Notes under the pieces: generated by a model | What the model was told of the DNA's origin: nothing | The model's database searches: none | What the model saw: only the letters and a program-made list of their open reading frames with translations | Program-made: the position numbers and the translations under genes | Source: Aldrovandia affinis | Taxonomy: Eukaryota; Chordata; Actinopteri; Notacanthiformes; Halosauridae | Direction: 5' to 3' | DNA length: 64,000 bases | Assembly (NCBI GenBank): GCA_029706075.1 | Contig: JAINUG010000047.1 | Location: forward strand, 1,620,675 to 1,684,674 | Shown here: piece after piece, positions 45,864 through 60,800 of the stretch | Position numbering within the stretch: the stretch's first letter is position 1 | Layout: each line of letters opens with the position of its first letter

Positions 45864-48800
45864 CTGTGAGAGAAACACGCCACAGTCCTAAGGTGAGCTC
45901 TGCATTCATTTAGCAGCTATATAAGAACATAAGAACATAAGAATACATAATGATGAGAACGGGCCGTTCGGCCCATCTTGGCTCATCATGTCCTAATCTA
46001 AAGAACATCTAGTACTACATCTAGCCTGGCCTTGAATAGCCCGAGCGTTTCTGCCTCTACTACCTGACCTGGCAAGCTGTTCCAGGCATTGACAACTCTC
46101 TGTGTAAAGAAAAACTTCCTAATATCTGTGCGGAATTTGCCTTTAACTAATTTCCACCTGTGGCCTCTTGTTCTGCTGACCCCACTTATCTTAAAAAATC
46201 TTTGGTATTTTACTTTGTTAATCCCTTTTAGGAATTTAAAAACCTCAATCAAATCCCCCCTAAGTCTGCGTTTGCTAAGTTTAAATAAATTGAGTGCCTT
46301 AAGTCTATCATCATAACTTTTACCTTTCATACCAGGTATCAGTTTAGTTGCCCTTCTTTGGACTTTTTCAAGAGCTTCAATATCTCTCTTGTAGTGCGGT
46401 GCCCAGAACTGCACACAGTATTCTAAGTGCGGTCTGACAAAGGCGTTATATAACATTAATATAACCTCCTTTGATTTGTACTCTATACTTTTTGCTATGT
46501 ATCCCAGCATCCTGTTGGCTTTTTCACTGCTGTAGCACACTGCTTTGATGCAGATAGGCTTTGATCCACTACAACTCCTAAATCCTTTTCAAATTGAACA
46601 CCTACTAACTTTTCTCCTCCCATAAAATACTCCTGTCTAATGTTTTTATTTCCCACATGCATTACTTTACATTTAGCAATATTGAACGTCATCTGCCATG
46701 TATCTGCCCATTTTTGGATTTTGTTTAAATCATCTTGGATTATTTTTGTCGATTCCAAACTGTTTGCCAAACCCCCAAGTTTAGTATCATCTGCAAATTT
46801 AACTATTTTGCTACTAATGTCCATATCCAGATCATTTATGTAAATAAGGAAGAGCAGAGGTCCCAGCACCGATCCCTGCGGGACACCACTGCCCACAGCA
46901 CCGAGGTCAGATTCGGCCCCACCTACTGTTACTCTTTGTATTCGCCCTTGCAGCCAATTTTTAACCCACTGTGAAACTACTCCTACAATTCCTACTGATT
47001 TCATTTTAGCAATGAGCCTCTCATGTGGTACCTTGTCAAATGCTTTCTGAAAGTCCAAATATATAACATCATAAGCCTGGTTCAGGTCAACACACTTTGT
47101 AGCCTCTTGAAAAGTCCAGGAGGTTTGTTAGGCATGACTCCCCTTGAGAAATCCATGCTGGCTCTCCCTTAAAATACTATTATTTTTCAAGAATGATTCC
47201 AACTTATCCCTAATAATACATTCCAGCATTTTACATGCGATGCAAGTTAAACTGACAGGCCTATAGTTCCCTGGGTCAGTACGGTCTCCCCTTCTTATAT
47301 ATTGGAATTATACTACCCTGCTTCCAGTCATCTGGTATTTCTCCAGTGATTATGGATTGACTGAAAATATCTGTCAATGGTTTATATATAATTTCCCCAA
47401 GTTCTTTGAGTACTCTGGGATATATGCCATCCGGGCCTGCTGCCTTATTTGTCTTAAGTTTTTGTAGTTTTTGTAGTACTTCTACATCCCTTATCTCAAA
47501 GTCCTCCAGAACATTCCGTACCTTGTCTATACATTTAGGCATATTTATAACCTCTTCTCTAGTAAAGCTCTCCACAAAGTAACTGTTTAGTGTGTTTGCA
47601 ATGTCCTTATTATTATAAACCAAAGTTCCTTCCTTATTCTTAATGCACTTAACCTCATCTTTAACTTTCCTTTTTCTACTACAATATTGAAAAAACTTCT
47701 TAGGGTTACTTTTTGCATCTTGGGAAATTTTAATTTCAAACCGCTTTTAGCTGATCTTATTTCCTTTTAGCCTTAGCCCGCATATTACAATAATCTAACT
47801 TGTTTCTCTCTGAGTTATCCTTTTTATATACTCTATACAGTCGTTTCTTTTGCCTCAAAATCACCCGTAAAGATTTAGTCATCCATTGTGGAGACTGTTT
47901 TTTCATCCTATTTTTCCTTACTTTGGGGATGAATTTACACTGTACATCTACAATAACCCTTTTAAATATAGTCCATTTTTCATTCACAGTTCTGCAGTCT
48001 AGAAGTTTAACCCAATCTATATTACTTAAATTCTCTCTCATTTTATTAAAGTCAGCTCGTCTAAAATTAAAAATTCGAGAGTTAGAGGAGGCTGTCTTAA
48101 CTTGCCAAAAATATCAAAAAGAACTGCACTGTGGTCACTTGCTCCTATTGGTTCTCCTACCTCTGTGCTGCAAATTCTATCAGGATTGTTACACAAAACC
48201 AGATCCAGTATTGATTTCCCTCTTGTAGGCTGAGTAACAGACTGTACCAAAAAGCAGTCATTGACCATATCTATAAACTCCTCTTCACATTTGCCCTGAC
48301 CTGTCACTATCTCCCAATTGATAGAGGGGTAATTGAAGTCGCCCATTATTATTGTCTCTCCTTCAGCACAGATTTGTTTTATGTTATCAAAGAGCGTACT
48401 ATTTATGTTACTATCTGAAGCTGGAGGTCTATAACATACTCCTATATTCAGGCCCTTCTCACGATCTCCCAATAATCTAATCCAGATGTCCTCACAAGAA
48501 ACTAATGGGTTTATACCTGGAATTTCCTGCACATTAAGATTGTCTTTCACATAAAGGGCCACTCCCCCTCCTCTTTTATTAGTTCTATCCTTCCTAAACA
48601 ATTTGTACCCCTCTACATTATATTCTTCCCCATCCGCTGCGCCAAGCCATGTCTCTGTAATCCCAACAATGTCATAACCCCCATTTAACATGACAGTCTC
48701 CAGTTCCAAAAATTTATTTTTTACACTTCTCGCATTTAAACACATGAGCTTCAAAGCCTTGCTCACCCGTACGTTGCTACTGTTTCTACTATTCCTCTCC

Positions 48801-51800
48801 TGCTCCCTCACTCCCTTCCATCCCAAGCCACACTTGCTAAAATGTTGTTTACTCAAGACTTTATTCATGCTTTCCCTGTTATTATATGTTTAGCTATAGG
48901 CTGATTGAGCTGATTAATTTAATGGTCATGTATAGCAGCTACAGCATTAACTGTACAAGGAATGAGATGATATTTGTAATGTATAGAACTAAGAAATATG
49001 CCATTTAGCAGATGCTTTTATCCAGAGTGCTTTAGGTTTTTAATATATTGGCTTAAAAGAGATGAACACGCATGCATTATATTTACATCTCCATCATTTA
49101 AAAACATATTGTTATACATGGTCTATTGCAGAACGTAGGCAACTGCAGGGATTTGGGGTTTTGCTCTACTACAGGTTTTTCATGTTTAATAGTAATCATT
49201 ACCGAAGCGAGAAATTAAATTGGCTGTTCCACTAGGCCAGGGGTCGGCAACCCGTAACACTCAAAGAGCCATTTGGACCCGGTTTCCACGGAAAAGAAAA
49301 CACTGGGAGCCGCATTTTCTGTCGACGGGGGGTGCTACGACAGCAAAAAAGGTGCGACCAGTTCATTTATTTCGCGGACCGGGGGGGGGGGGTGCAACGC
49401 GAAAATAATTCTTGCGCCCAATTTTGCGCCCGATTCAATTGGATACTTTTTATTTATTTTCCCAAACCACGCGGAGCCGCAACATAAGGCTGAAAGAGCC
49501 GCATGCGGCTCCGGAGCCGCAGGTTGCCGACCCCTGCACTAGGCCATAACAATCTGCTACCGTAATCAGCTTGGGGGTTTGAGAGCTTGGCCACATAAGG
49601 GCTAGAGTGACCCCTACAAAATAACAGTGTCTCACCTGGTGGGTTGAAGATCATGATGCACTCCAGAAGTTTCTCCATCTCAGTTTCCAGGGAGGCGAGG
49701 CTGATGTTCCCATTCTGGTCCAGGGAGGTGAGAAACTGTACCGCCAAGTGGATGAAGGCTTGGCACTTAAGCATCATGTCCTAATACCAATAAACACACA
49801 AACAGCAGAGCAGGGAAGTTTTAAAACTATTGCTGAGCCTAAACTGAATCATCAAGCATATAATGGCCCTCATGGGTTTGAGAGATGAGGGTTTTTCCTA
49901 TTGAGGGAGACAGATATATATATATTTTTAACCCATGTGTCTTTCAAATACACAGTCTTACAGTTTTTGTATTTGAGCAGTTCATTCAGAATGCACATCT
50001 GATGGTGCAATCGACTGGTCCCCTTGCTCACCCTGTGGGGTGTGCCCTCGGAGGTGGGCCCAAACCCTGCTGTCATCTTGAGCAGTTTGAGGATGAGCTG
50101 GGAGGAGGTGTCCCGGTTAAGGATGAGTGCGGGCGGGTAGTGGGTGTTGATGTAGCCCATGATGTTCTGGTAGGAGGAGAAGTCTACAAAATGCCAGGGC
50201 AGGGAGGTGGACTGGCCCAACAGACTCAACAGGGAGGACTCCTGTCAGGGTTACCAATAGCCAGCTCTATTCACAAACCATTCCATTTGCGCATGCTTGA
50301 ATTACAAATTTTAACAAATAAATAAACGATTGTCTGTCTACCTATCCTATTTTCAGTGGTTCAATAATTTCAAACACATTTTTTAGTTTTTAAATATGTA
50401 TTATAAAATATGTATTAATATGTACACATTTTAACGAGTGACATCTGTGGGTTGGGATAACTGTATGTTCTATATTATAAAAGGAGGCTAAAGTATCTTG
50501 GATTAATAACAAGTGTAATATGTAGCAAACTGTTTAGCCAAATAGGAAAACTCCAAAGTAAACATCCATATATAAAAATACATAATATTCTGTATTTGGA
50601 CCACACTAGTAAATGCTTTACTTCCTGGTTCTCCGGAAGCAGTGGGAGAGTACTTGTGGGCTGGGTGGAGTGACTCACTGGCTTGTTGAGCAGGTAGTCC
50701 TCCTTGGCCAGGAAGACCATCATGTAGAAGAGGTAGATGACCATGGTCTGGGCTGGCGGGCTGGGCTGTGGTCCCAGGGCACTGCTCAGCACACTGACCC
50801 AGTTCACCTCACACAGCAGACCTCCCATAAACAGGAAGCAGCTCTTAGGACTCCCCCTCTCTACCTGTATGCAGACCCAACATACCATCTGTTCTTTTAT
50901 TGATGCTACACAGGCTTAGATGATCAATTTTGGTTAAACCCAGCAACCATTTGAGTTTGGAAAAATATTAAAATATGTGGTAAATACATCACTATTATCT
51001 ACTATGAAAAACATTATGTTAAAATCCTGAAATATTGTCAAAATATGGAGTGCACTACATTTTTCTACTAAAGAGTACCTTTTCATTTTCAAAGCTTTAG
51101 CTCGACCTGTCCTTTAAGGAGTTTGATTTATACAAAGCAGCAACAATTTGGGCTCTTGAGGAACATGCCATTTAACAGGTTTTTGCTTGTGCAGAGCTCA
51201 CAAGTTAACCACAATATTGGCAATGCTACAAATACATGGTTGCATACTTAACACCCTAAGAAATGTCTAAATTAATTCATGGAAGATGGTTACATGGCTT
51301 CAAGCAGACATGCAAATGAAGAAATCCAGTCAAGAGCATAATCACAGCACCACCGGGAGGAGGACTCCTTCCGCCTGACCCATGACGTTCAGGGGAAGGA
51401 GGCGGTTGTGTTGGCGGGGGTCTGACCTTAAAGAACTGGTTCATGAGTTCCTGATCTGGTTGGAGGTCCTTCCATGGGAGACGGCTGTACTCCGTGTGGT
51501 AAGTGTAGAGGAGGTATTCAGGCATCTTGGGGGCGGTGCAGGTTTCACAGTAGTGTCTGAGGTGGAGCCACAGGGCACCTGCCTGACCGGGCAGCAACCG
51601 GTCTGTGTCACAGGAAGGGCATGGAAAATTCAGTCACGTGCAGTGCTTTACGTAACAGGTAGCTACTGGGATGGCAATTGTGAATTTATTTATAAATATT
51701 TATATGTACACAAATGTATACATTTCTAAGATCTGTATTAGATGTGTATAAAATGTATAAGATTTATACAGGGTAAAAACCAGTAGACAACCCAGTGCTC

Positions 51801-54800
51801 AATCTTACCTTTGAATTTCTCCTGTAAGGTGTCCGTGAACTGGGAGTACAGGCCCACCATGCTGGCTGCTGTAGACGTGTCAGTCTCGAGCCAAGGGTAA
51901 CAGCGAGGATTACTGAGAGCAAAGGGTGCCATATTAATATGCAAACATTTAAAAAAATCAAAATAATCATTGTTTCACTTTCCATACCATATAGTACAGT
52001 ACCTTGCATCATCTGTATCCAGAACCAGAATCCATGGCTTAAATAGGCCAACAATCTTTTTGTGCAAATTCAGAAGAGCTGAAAGAGAAATGTTTTACCA
52101 GAATGCAGCCTTTTTTTTTTATAACACAACCCCACCACCCATACAACTTTTATTTAGTATTTTCATTCATGTGTGTATGTTATCTTCACCAAAGAACGAC
52201 TGTAACCTCTTTACCTATGAGTACTTTGTTGCTGCCCACAGACTCTTTGGCACAGGCATTTAGTTCCACATTTATGACGTAGTTGATTAGATATCCCCAG
52301 AACGTCTTGACCTCCTCTATGTAGGGACCCCATTTGAAGAAGAGCCCGAAGCTGTGGAAATCTGCTTTGGAAAGACGGAGCTTCAGGAAGAAATTGGACA
52401 GCCACTCGATTGTCTCATCAACCTGAAAGACATGAGATGTACAAGTAAACTACAGATACTCTGTATTCGTATTGAGAATGTATTAAATTAGTTTAAGCTC
52501 AAATTGCTACTAATATTGCACTTAATGCACTTTCCTGTAAAAAATAAGGTATAAATATGAGGGGAAAATAAAACCACTCCAAATCTCCCCAAAATCGTAT
52601 GCTTATTTTCTTTTTGGTGAACATGTTAAAACAATTTTACTGGTTAAATTGCTTGCACTTATCCGAACAATGTGCCCCTCAGACAAGACACGTGATAGCT
52701 TTATTCTGTTCTGCGCCTCAATCAAAAACAGCATACTACCGAGGCATGGTTTTTAGACAGGACTTTACACAATTAACAATCTGGATGCACATGTCAACAA
52801 TTATGTTTTTTGAGCTTATACTATTCTTGTGTGTACGCTCAATAACATATATGCCATTTAGCAGACGCTTTTATCCAAAGTGACTTACAGCACTGAATGC
52901 ATACATTTTTCAGTATATGTGGTCCCAATGGGAATTTAATCCACAACGCCATGCTCTACCTACTGAGCCACACAGAACCAGGGCAGAATTATGTTCAGAC
53001 CTTAAACACAACTAAAAAATATATTTTTACTTATAAAAAATAAGTACCCAGTATTGAAAAGGTGCTTTAGGTGGGTGATTGTGCATTCTACATACCTGCT
53101 GTGGGGAGAGGGAGATGGAGGCAGGCCCCTGAGCACTCCCAGAAGGCTTTGCTGCTTTCTTCTTGGGCTGAGGAGGGCAGCCCAGCACACGAAGAGAGGC
53201 CTTCCAGCAGTCTGGACTCAGGAGCTGTTCAGAGGAACCTGCCAGCCACAGGGACATTTTTATAAAACTATAAAATATCACCAGTAAAAAAAGTTATCAG
53301 TGAAAAACATCTTTACTATAATTTTAATATAAGATTAATTCATTAAGACTAATAAAAAGTGAAATGCTAAATATTTTTTTTATTAAAGGATGCACTGCAA
53401 AAGATGAAAGAAGAACATAATGAGCTGGCCCACACCATCATGGTCTGAAGCAGTGATTGCCAGTGGGGGGAGTCTGCCTGCCAATCAATCCTGTCTCTCA
53501 ATCCTCTAGTCTAGAGTGTATATTACATTCCATTACAGGCATTTAGCAGACCCTCTTATCCAGAGCGACTTAACAGTTTCAAATTTCTTTACATACAATC
53601 CATTTATACAGCTGGATATTTTTACTGAAGCAATCCAGGTTAAGTACCTTGCTCAAGGGTACAACGGCAGTGCCCCACCTGGGATTGAACCTGCAACCTT
53701 CAAGTTACAAGCCCAGTTACTTAACCATTATGCTAACACTGCCGCCCGTGTACAATGTTAATCAATTCTCTGGAACTTAAGTTTACTCCAACAACTGCCA
53801 CACAGGACAGAAAGACAGAGAGACAGTATGCGGTGTGGGTGGGCTTGGATAACCCCCAGACTTTTCTCACTCTGCATGAGGAGACGCAGGAAGTCACTGT
53901 AGTGGTCGGGGAACTGGTAGCACAGCAGCTGGGTCCAGTGCTTGCAGAAAAGGTTAAATGGCAGGAGGACCTCCAGGTCGGGCTCCAGGCCACAGGCGCC
54001 CAGGGCCCGGTGCACCAGCTCCATCAGGTGGCTGCGCTCCGGGAAGGGTGGCTGGGCCGACGACAGCCACTGGCTCAGGTCAAACTGGGGGAGGGGCAAA
54101 AATATAGAACAGAATATAGAATATACTCAATGATCCTCAGTGGGGACATTCACCTTGCCACATTCCCTACACTTTTATGTATGATTTTTGGGAACTAAAA
54201 CAAAAACAACAAATAAAATAAAATAAAAAAAAAATAAATAAATAAATATATATATATATTTTTTTAAAAGTTTAGAACCAGGGGCCAAACCTTGGTGAGC
54301 AGCATGAAGATGACGTCACCGCTGTCGGCATGCAGGACCTTCACCACTTCCTTGTACAGGCCCACGAGCTCCCCAGGGGATGCGTTGGGGGTGAAGTAGG
54401 GGGACAGCAGGGTGCACAGGTGCTGATTCAGGAGGATGGTTTTAAGTATGCGCTTGCACTCTGATTGGGTGCCCCGGATAAACACCTGGAGATGGGCAGG
54501 TACATCAGGACAGGCATGGCGAAGCACATTTTAGGTACGTTGTAGCCAGGCCACAGGCCACAGAGAGCAGGGATCGCAACGTACCTGGCCCAGGATCTCG
54601 ATGCAGGAGGAGAAGAACTGGCGGGTGGGGGGGTGGCGCTGGGTGTCCTCACACACAAAGGACACCGCATGGTAGAAGGCCGCAATGCCCACTTTCTGAG
54701 TGGCAGGGGACGGATGCATCTTAAAAGCGTTCACGAGAGCCCTACAGTAAATAACCAAGTTAGTTTTTCTGTCTTGGCAGAGTTAACCTTCCCCTTGTTG

Positions 54801-57800
54801 TGTTGACTACATCAGTGGTTACCAAGAGGGGAAAGAGCAAACTTTCAAGGGTTTATTGGAGATAAGCTTCACATTACTTACTGCCAGCACTCACATCTGG
54901 CATAGAATTACACAAAATGGCTTCAGCATTACAAGGGAATGGGTGCTCACATGATTTTGTCAGTCACTACTGTGGCTGCAAGGCAACTAGGTTCAAACAC
55001 ATTCTTAGTAAGAATCTCCACCTCTGAGTTCATGATCATCGCATTACAGGACTTTCTAAAATCCAGAAAGGACACTAGGGAACAGTGACTGCAGGAGGTT
55101 GCAGTATAGAGGGGGTGAGAGGGAGAGGGGAGGACACTGACGTGATAAAGTTCTCCACGTGCACAGCGGCCTCGGCCAGGCTCTGAGGAGGGGGCTTGAT
55201 GGCATCCGTCTGCAGCTGCTTGATGTCGCTCTTCAGAGACTGGATCTGGTTCTGGACCGCCTCCAGCTTGTGCATCCCCTCAAACTGTGCCGGAGGGAGT
55301 AAAAGCAACAAAGTCATACAAACGGCTGAGGTCACAAAGCAGTCTGAGCATGATGGACTATATATTTTTCATCAACATGAATAAGCTCTAGCTGAAATTG
55401 TCCAAGTCAGACTAATTTTGTAAAATACTTGAACCATTTTCTTAGTAATGCATGCAGATTACTATTTAAAAAAACATCTATTTTCATCAATATTCAGAAC
55501 AAAAATATCAGGGATATGCAGGAGTGAAGTGAAATTTTACTGGCATCTAAAGAGTTAAAATATTTCAAGTACATATTTGACCCAGGTCTGGTTCAGGTGT
55601 TTTTAAAATATCAGTTGTCTGCAGTTCGAATATTGTTCTTTTCTAAGAGAAAGTGTCTGTCATTATATGGTTACAATTTCTCCATGTAAAGAATGGCCCA
55701 ATCAGGGTCCCCTGACCTTTACGGTGATGAGGGCGGGGCCCTGGCAGGGCCGTCCCCCACTGCCTCGACACTCCAACTGCATGCACAGCTGCTCCTCGCG
55801 GTTACTGTAGAGCTGGGGCAGCATCTCCAGCAGCTCGCTGTCCAGCGCCACCTGCTGGGTCTCCCGCAGTGCTGCAAGCCTGAATAAACACTGCAGTTAG
55901 ATTCACACCACATTATATTAAAGGGGCAATTATAATTTAGGTTATATACTGAAGTTATTTACATTTGAAAGATCATCCAAGTAATACCACTAGATTTCAA
56001 CTTTGTGCAACTTCACCATGTGCAGATAAGCAATGCTACATCTGCAGCACTTTGTAACTGCAACACTCTTAGACTGGAAGTGTGCACTTTAAAAGGCCAC
56101 CAAACTACAATGGGATCTGATGGCACTCTGTACTTGGGGATGTGATGATTAAGTAAACGGAATGAGGATGTGTGAATGGATCATGCAGGTCGGCGTCTTA
56201 CTTGGCCTGGTGCTGCAGCTTGCTGAGGTCTTCCTGGATCAGTTTGGATGAGGAGGACTCGTCAGACAGGCACGCTGGTGAAATGTCGGGCACCGGCGCT
56301 CTCATGGGCACTAACGCCACGGTGGGCTGGGCTGCATCATGTTTCTTCAGGTTGGTGAGGATCCGCTCCCTCGCTTCACACAGGAACAGCATGACAGATA
56401 ACAAAACTATTCCTAATCTCAAAGCCGCTAATTCACATGTACCTGTCTGTAAGTGATGATTCTGATGTAACTTTAAGACAGATTAATCTTTATCTACTTT
56501 ACATGTAAACTGTTCTGTATTCATCAAATCTATTCACTACATTGCGAGGTACAGTACCATGACAGAAAAGCGAGAGAGGACAACTAACCCTGGATACAGA
56601 GACATAGGTTACAGGGGCAGTGGGGGTACATTTTCCACCTCATCTTCGAAGAGAACACCATTCAAACCTGCAAACACTTCCCTTAACGCTGAGCAAAAGT
56701 GTCATTTCTGCTTGAATTGAGACCTATGCCACACCCTGTATGAACCTACCAGCCTGAGGGTTGATGAAGTCAGTGAAGATGGAGTTGCTGTTGCTCTGTA
56801 AGTATAAGGGCTCGGCCCTCACTTTAGCCCAAATGTTCAGTACCTCCCCCAGTTCGTACTGCACACGCTCAATGTCCATGTACTCCATCCAGACATCCTG
56901 GAATAGACACACCTGCTCTTTATGGGAACTTTACCATAATGATTACACAGTTATCTGACTGAACAAGTAACTGATCTAAGAAAAGACTTATGGCTATACT
57001 ACCTGATGATTCTGCATGATTTTGGCCAGCTTATGTGCATCATACTGCTTTGGCAAAGAGGGCAAATACACTTCCTGCTTCTGAAAGTTTTCATCTTCTA
57101 ACCAAACTGCAAATACACTGAAGAGCCTGAAAACAAACAGGGAGAGAAACAAATAGAACGAATTAAGGTTCCTGATTATGAGAATATTTTGCAGTGCAGA
57201 TATTATTGCCAGTGTATATTACAGTCCATGTTGAAATGTTGATTTTAAATTGTAATAATGTGTCACTTCTCTTGTTTAAAGATGTACTATCAATGCCCAT
57301 CAAGGTACTGGACTTGAAGCTTTAGCTATACACATATGTGCAGTGCTTCGGATGCTGCCTTGGCAACTGGGTCAATGTCTTCTGTACTTGTCCCTTTCAA
57401 ATAAACTAATACATTTTAAAAAATGACATTACACAGATTGCATTTATTTAGCAAAATAATTTAATTACTTATCCACTGCGACGTTCAAATAGTGCACTCA
57501 TATCAGGGAGAGCCACATTAATGTGAGGACTAATCAATCTCTAAACCTTGTATCATTCAGCCCATGAAAGGGCATAAAATGGAATCAGTAATGACACGTA
57601 ATGCTCTACAATTAACCTGGTCTCACCTGACCAGCTCAATGTGTAGCTCAGGGGAGGTCATATATTGAGTGATGGGGGTGCCCGGGCCACTGTCGCCCTC
57701 GCTGGGCCCTTCGCTGGGAGACTGGGGCACCTTCAGGGCCTTACTGGCAGCGTGGTGGAAGTCAGACACCTCCACCAGCCGCTGTTTCAACTCTTTGAGC

Positions 57801-60800
57801 AGGGCTGCATGGGCCGAACTGTGGAAGTAACGCTTTCCGATGCAGCCCTTAGCCTCCAACCTGTGGGTGGGTCAGGCAGGCACGCGAGCCACATTAGCGC
57901 ACGGAAACCAGGTGACTGATGCAATCTTAATTTCTAAAATGGTTTATAAAATTAGATACACAAAGAATATGACTGATGAGTGATAACCATTTGTACGTGG
58001 TACAATTATGATTATTTTGTCTACAATTACTAAGCAATAGACCAACAAAAAAGGAACTAAAGGACCACAAGAGTAAACACTATGAATAAGGCCAATTACA
58101 TGATAAAATGTGCCGCACCTGACCAGCTATACTCAATATGGAATGATGGTTGATATTAACATAAAGAAAATAGGATAGTTACACTGATTTCAAATGATGA
58201 TTATTGTGAATTTGTGTATTCCATTTAAACCTCCAGAGAAAGGTGCAAAGAATATACACAGACCCAAACTCAGGTCCGGGTTTGCGCAGGTAGAGCTGGA
58301 GGAACTTCTGCCAGACGAGGGGGAGGAGTGGGTGGTCGGCGGGTGTGGCCAGGGCCTGCTGTGCCCAGCGGTACACCATCATCCTCTGCAGGGAGGGTGC
58401 CACGTGCAGCTTTAGCCGCACCTGGGCTTTCTGTGAACAAACACGGACACAAAGGCTGTCACACATGGACACTCACCTTAACTATATCTGGTCTTGCACC
58501 TTTGGGACTTATGACTCTTAACATAAAACACCTACATGAATTTAGTATTTCAATTTTAAAAGTTAGTTATAGATGGACTGTACATTTTAAATGTATACCG
58601 GAAAATAAAGGTAGGAAAATGAAAAACAGGAGAGATCAAAGTAGGACTGAGCATAAGAGCATTGTATTGTATTATAATAGTTATTATAATCACAAGAACA
58701 AGCCATTCAGCCCATCTAGGCTCATCATAGTGTATATGTCTACAATAATGACAGTTGACTTTATCTGTATGACCCTTCTCAAAGATTTAAATCAATAAAA
58801 ATAGTAATAGTGATAGTGATAAATACATAATGAGCTGCGAACATTATGATGAGTGAGGCTGGGGCAGTACCTTGAGGGCCTGGTCTGGAGGGAGGGTGGG
58901 GTTGGTCAGGAGCTCATGCTCCAGACAACAGCGCAGCTGGGAGTCCTCCTCAAAGATGGACTCCATGTTCAGAACCAGCCAGGCGAACCAGACCTGGGGG
59001 TGGGCAGGGACACGGGGTGAGGTACAGGGAAACACTGCCCTGGGGGAACTGACCCGTCTGTGTGGAGCTACACTCTTACCGTTCACGTTTACATTATATT
59101 TAGGCAGACGCTCCTATCCAGAGGGACTGTCTTACCTCGCCTGCTAGTGCATTCCCCTCAATGAAGGAGGGCGTGACGTTCCCAGCAACAATCCAGCCCA
59201 TGAGGGATGACAGCAGACCCCGGTCTCCATGGTAACCTAAGGCATTCTTTAAAATGGAGAGGGTTGTGGAAAGCTAGCACTATCAGTGGCAATGGAATAA
59301 CAAAAATGTGAAAAATATATATATATGCTCATTTTTGTAGTTTTAATATTCAAGTGCCAAAATTAAGACTTGAGTAAATGACGGATCCTTTAAACTGGTG
59401 CAGTACCGCGAGTGTCCGTCAGGGGTACTCTGCTAGTTCCCCCAGGTTACCTTTATTTAGGCACTTGTACTTGTACCTGTACTATAATTGTTGCTTTGTG
59501 AGCTTAAATCAATGTTGTAGTACCACAAAAAGAAGTATCCTTCAATTTAAAAATGTTTCTGTTCATGTTGATGACTGTCCAGAATCTTACCTTGTGCTCT
59601 TGATACAGAAGCTTCTGCAGGCACTCCTCTTGCTGGTGAAGGAAGGCGGCTCGACACAGGTGGTCCAAGATGTGGAGAACAGTTTTTTCTCTGTGCCAGA
59701 GGTTCTGTCCAGTCAGAACCTGCATCCAGAACTCCAGCACGGCTGCTGCTCCTACACGACCTGCCCTGGAGCTCTCCAAAATGTGGATCTGGAGGAAGGA
59801 CAAGGAAGCATATTACTTTCATTTATACTTTCATTCATTCATGACGAGCCTAGATGGGCTAAATGGCCCGTTATCGTCATTATGTATTGTTATATTCGAG
59901 TGAATGACAGCTGGAACAAGAAACAAGAAACTTGCATAGTAGTAGTATGAACATGTAGCAAGGTGGCAGGGGTGGCCCATGAATTAAGAAGAGCACAGAC
60001 AAGCAGGTGCCTCCTGACTAGCATGTGTGCAGCCAGTTGCTGCTTCTTCACTCTGCCATTGGGCTGCAGGACTGCATGTCTTATGCAGGTGACGCAGGCA
60101 GACAGGAGGTGCCCAACTGACCAGAGGTAGTGCTATCGCACGATGAGGTGGGAGCTACTCTGCCAAATGACACCCTCCCTCCCTGTGCGGCACTATGGCC
60201 AATTATGCGTTACACCTCACATGCCCGGCCACAGCTGGCATTAACACGGTGAGGATTCATTACCAGACCAGGGGGCCCATCATTGCACAGAGAACCAGTG
60301 TTTGAGACCACTACATTACTACCACAACCGGGCTGTATAACATGCAATTCCAAAAATATGTTCTAATTTTTCAAATTCAGTTTCCAGACATTTCTAGACA
60401 TGGCTGCATATCTATTACACTATGAAGTTGATGAATTCACGAAAAATACTTTATTTAGTATTGGGTAAGTTCAATAGCCAATGTTGACATAGTGAGACTT
60501 CAGAGAAAAGTCAAAAGAGCAGAGCATTTTCATCAACTATGTTAACACAAAACACCCACTATTCCCCCCCTTCAAATTCTCTTAGGCATACCCCTTATTG
60601 TTTAAAGCTGACACGACACCATAAGAGCAGCCAGATTGCGGGACGTCCGCTGTAAGCACAGATGATGTCATGTCTCCTTACCTGTATGACACTGTTGAGG
60701 AGCTTGACGTTCTCTCCGTGGGAGGTTCCTATGAGGTGCTGGGTCACCTTGTGAGTGACCTGCTGGGTCACCCCCTGCGGAATGCCACTGTCCAGCTGAA

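Noticed and set aside
45538-45913. Plus-strand frames of about 90 codons near 45.6 kb
   Set aside because: They are antisense to a GC-rich epg5 exon (45621-45863).
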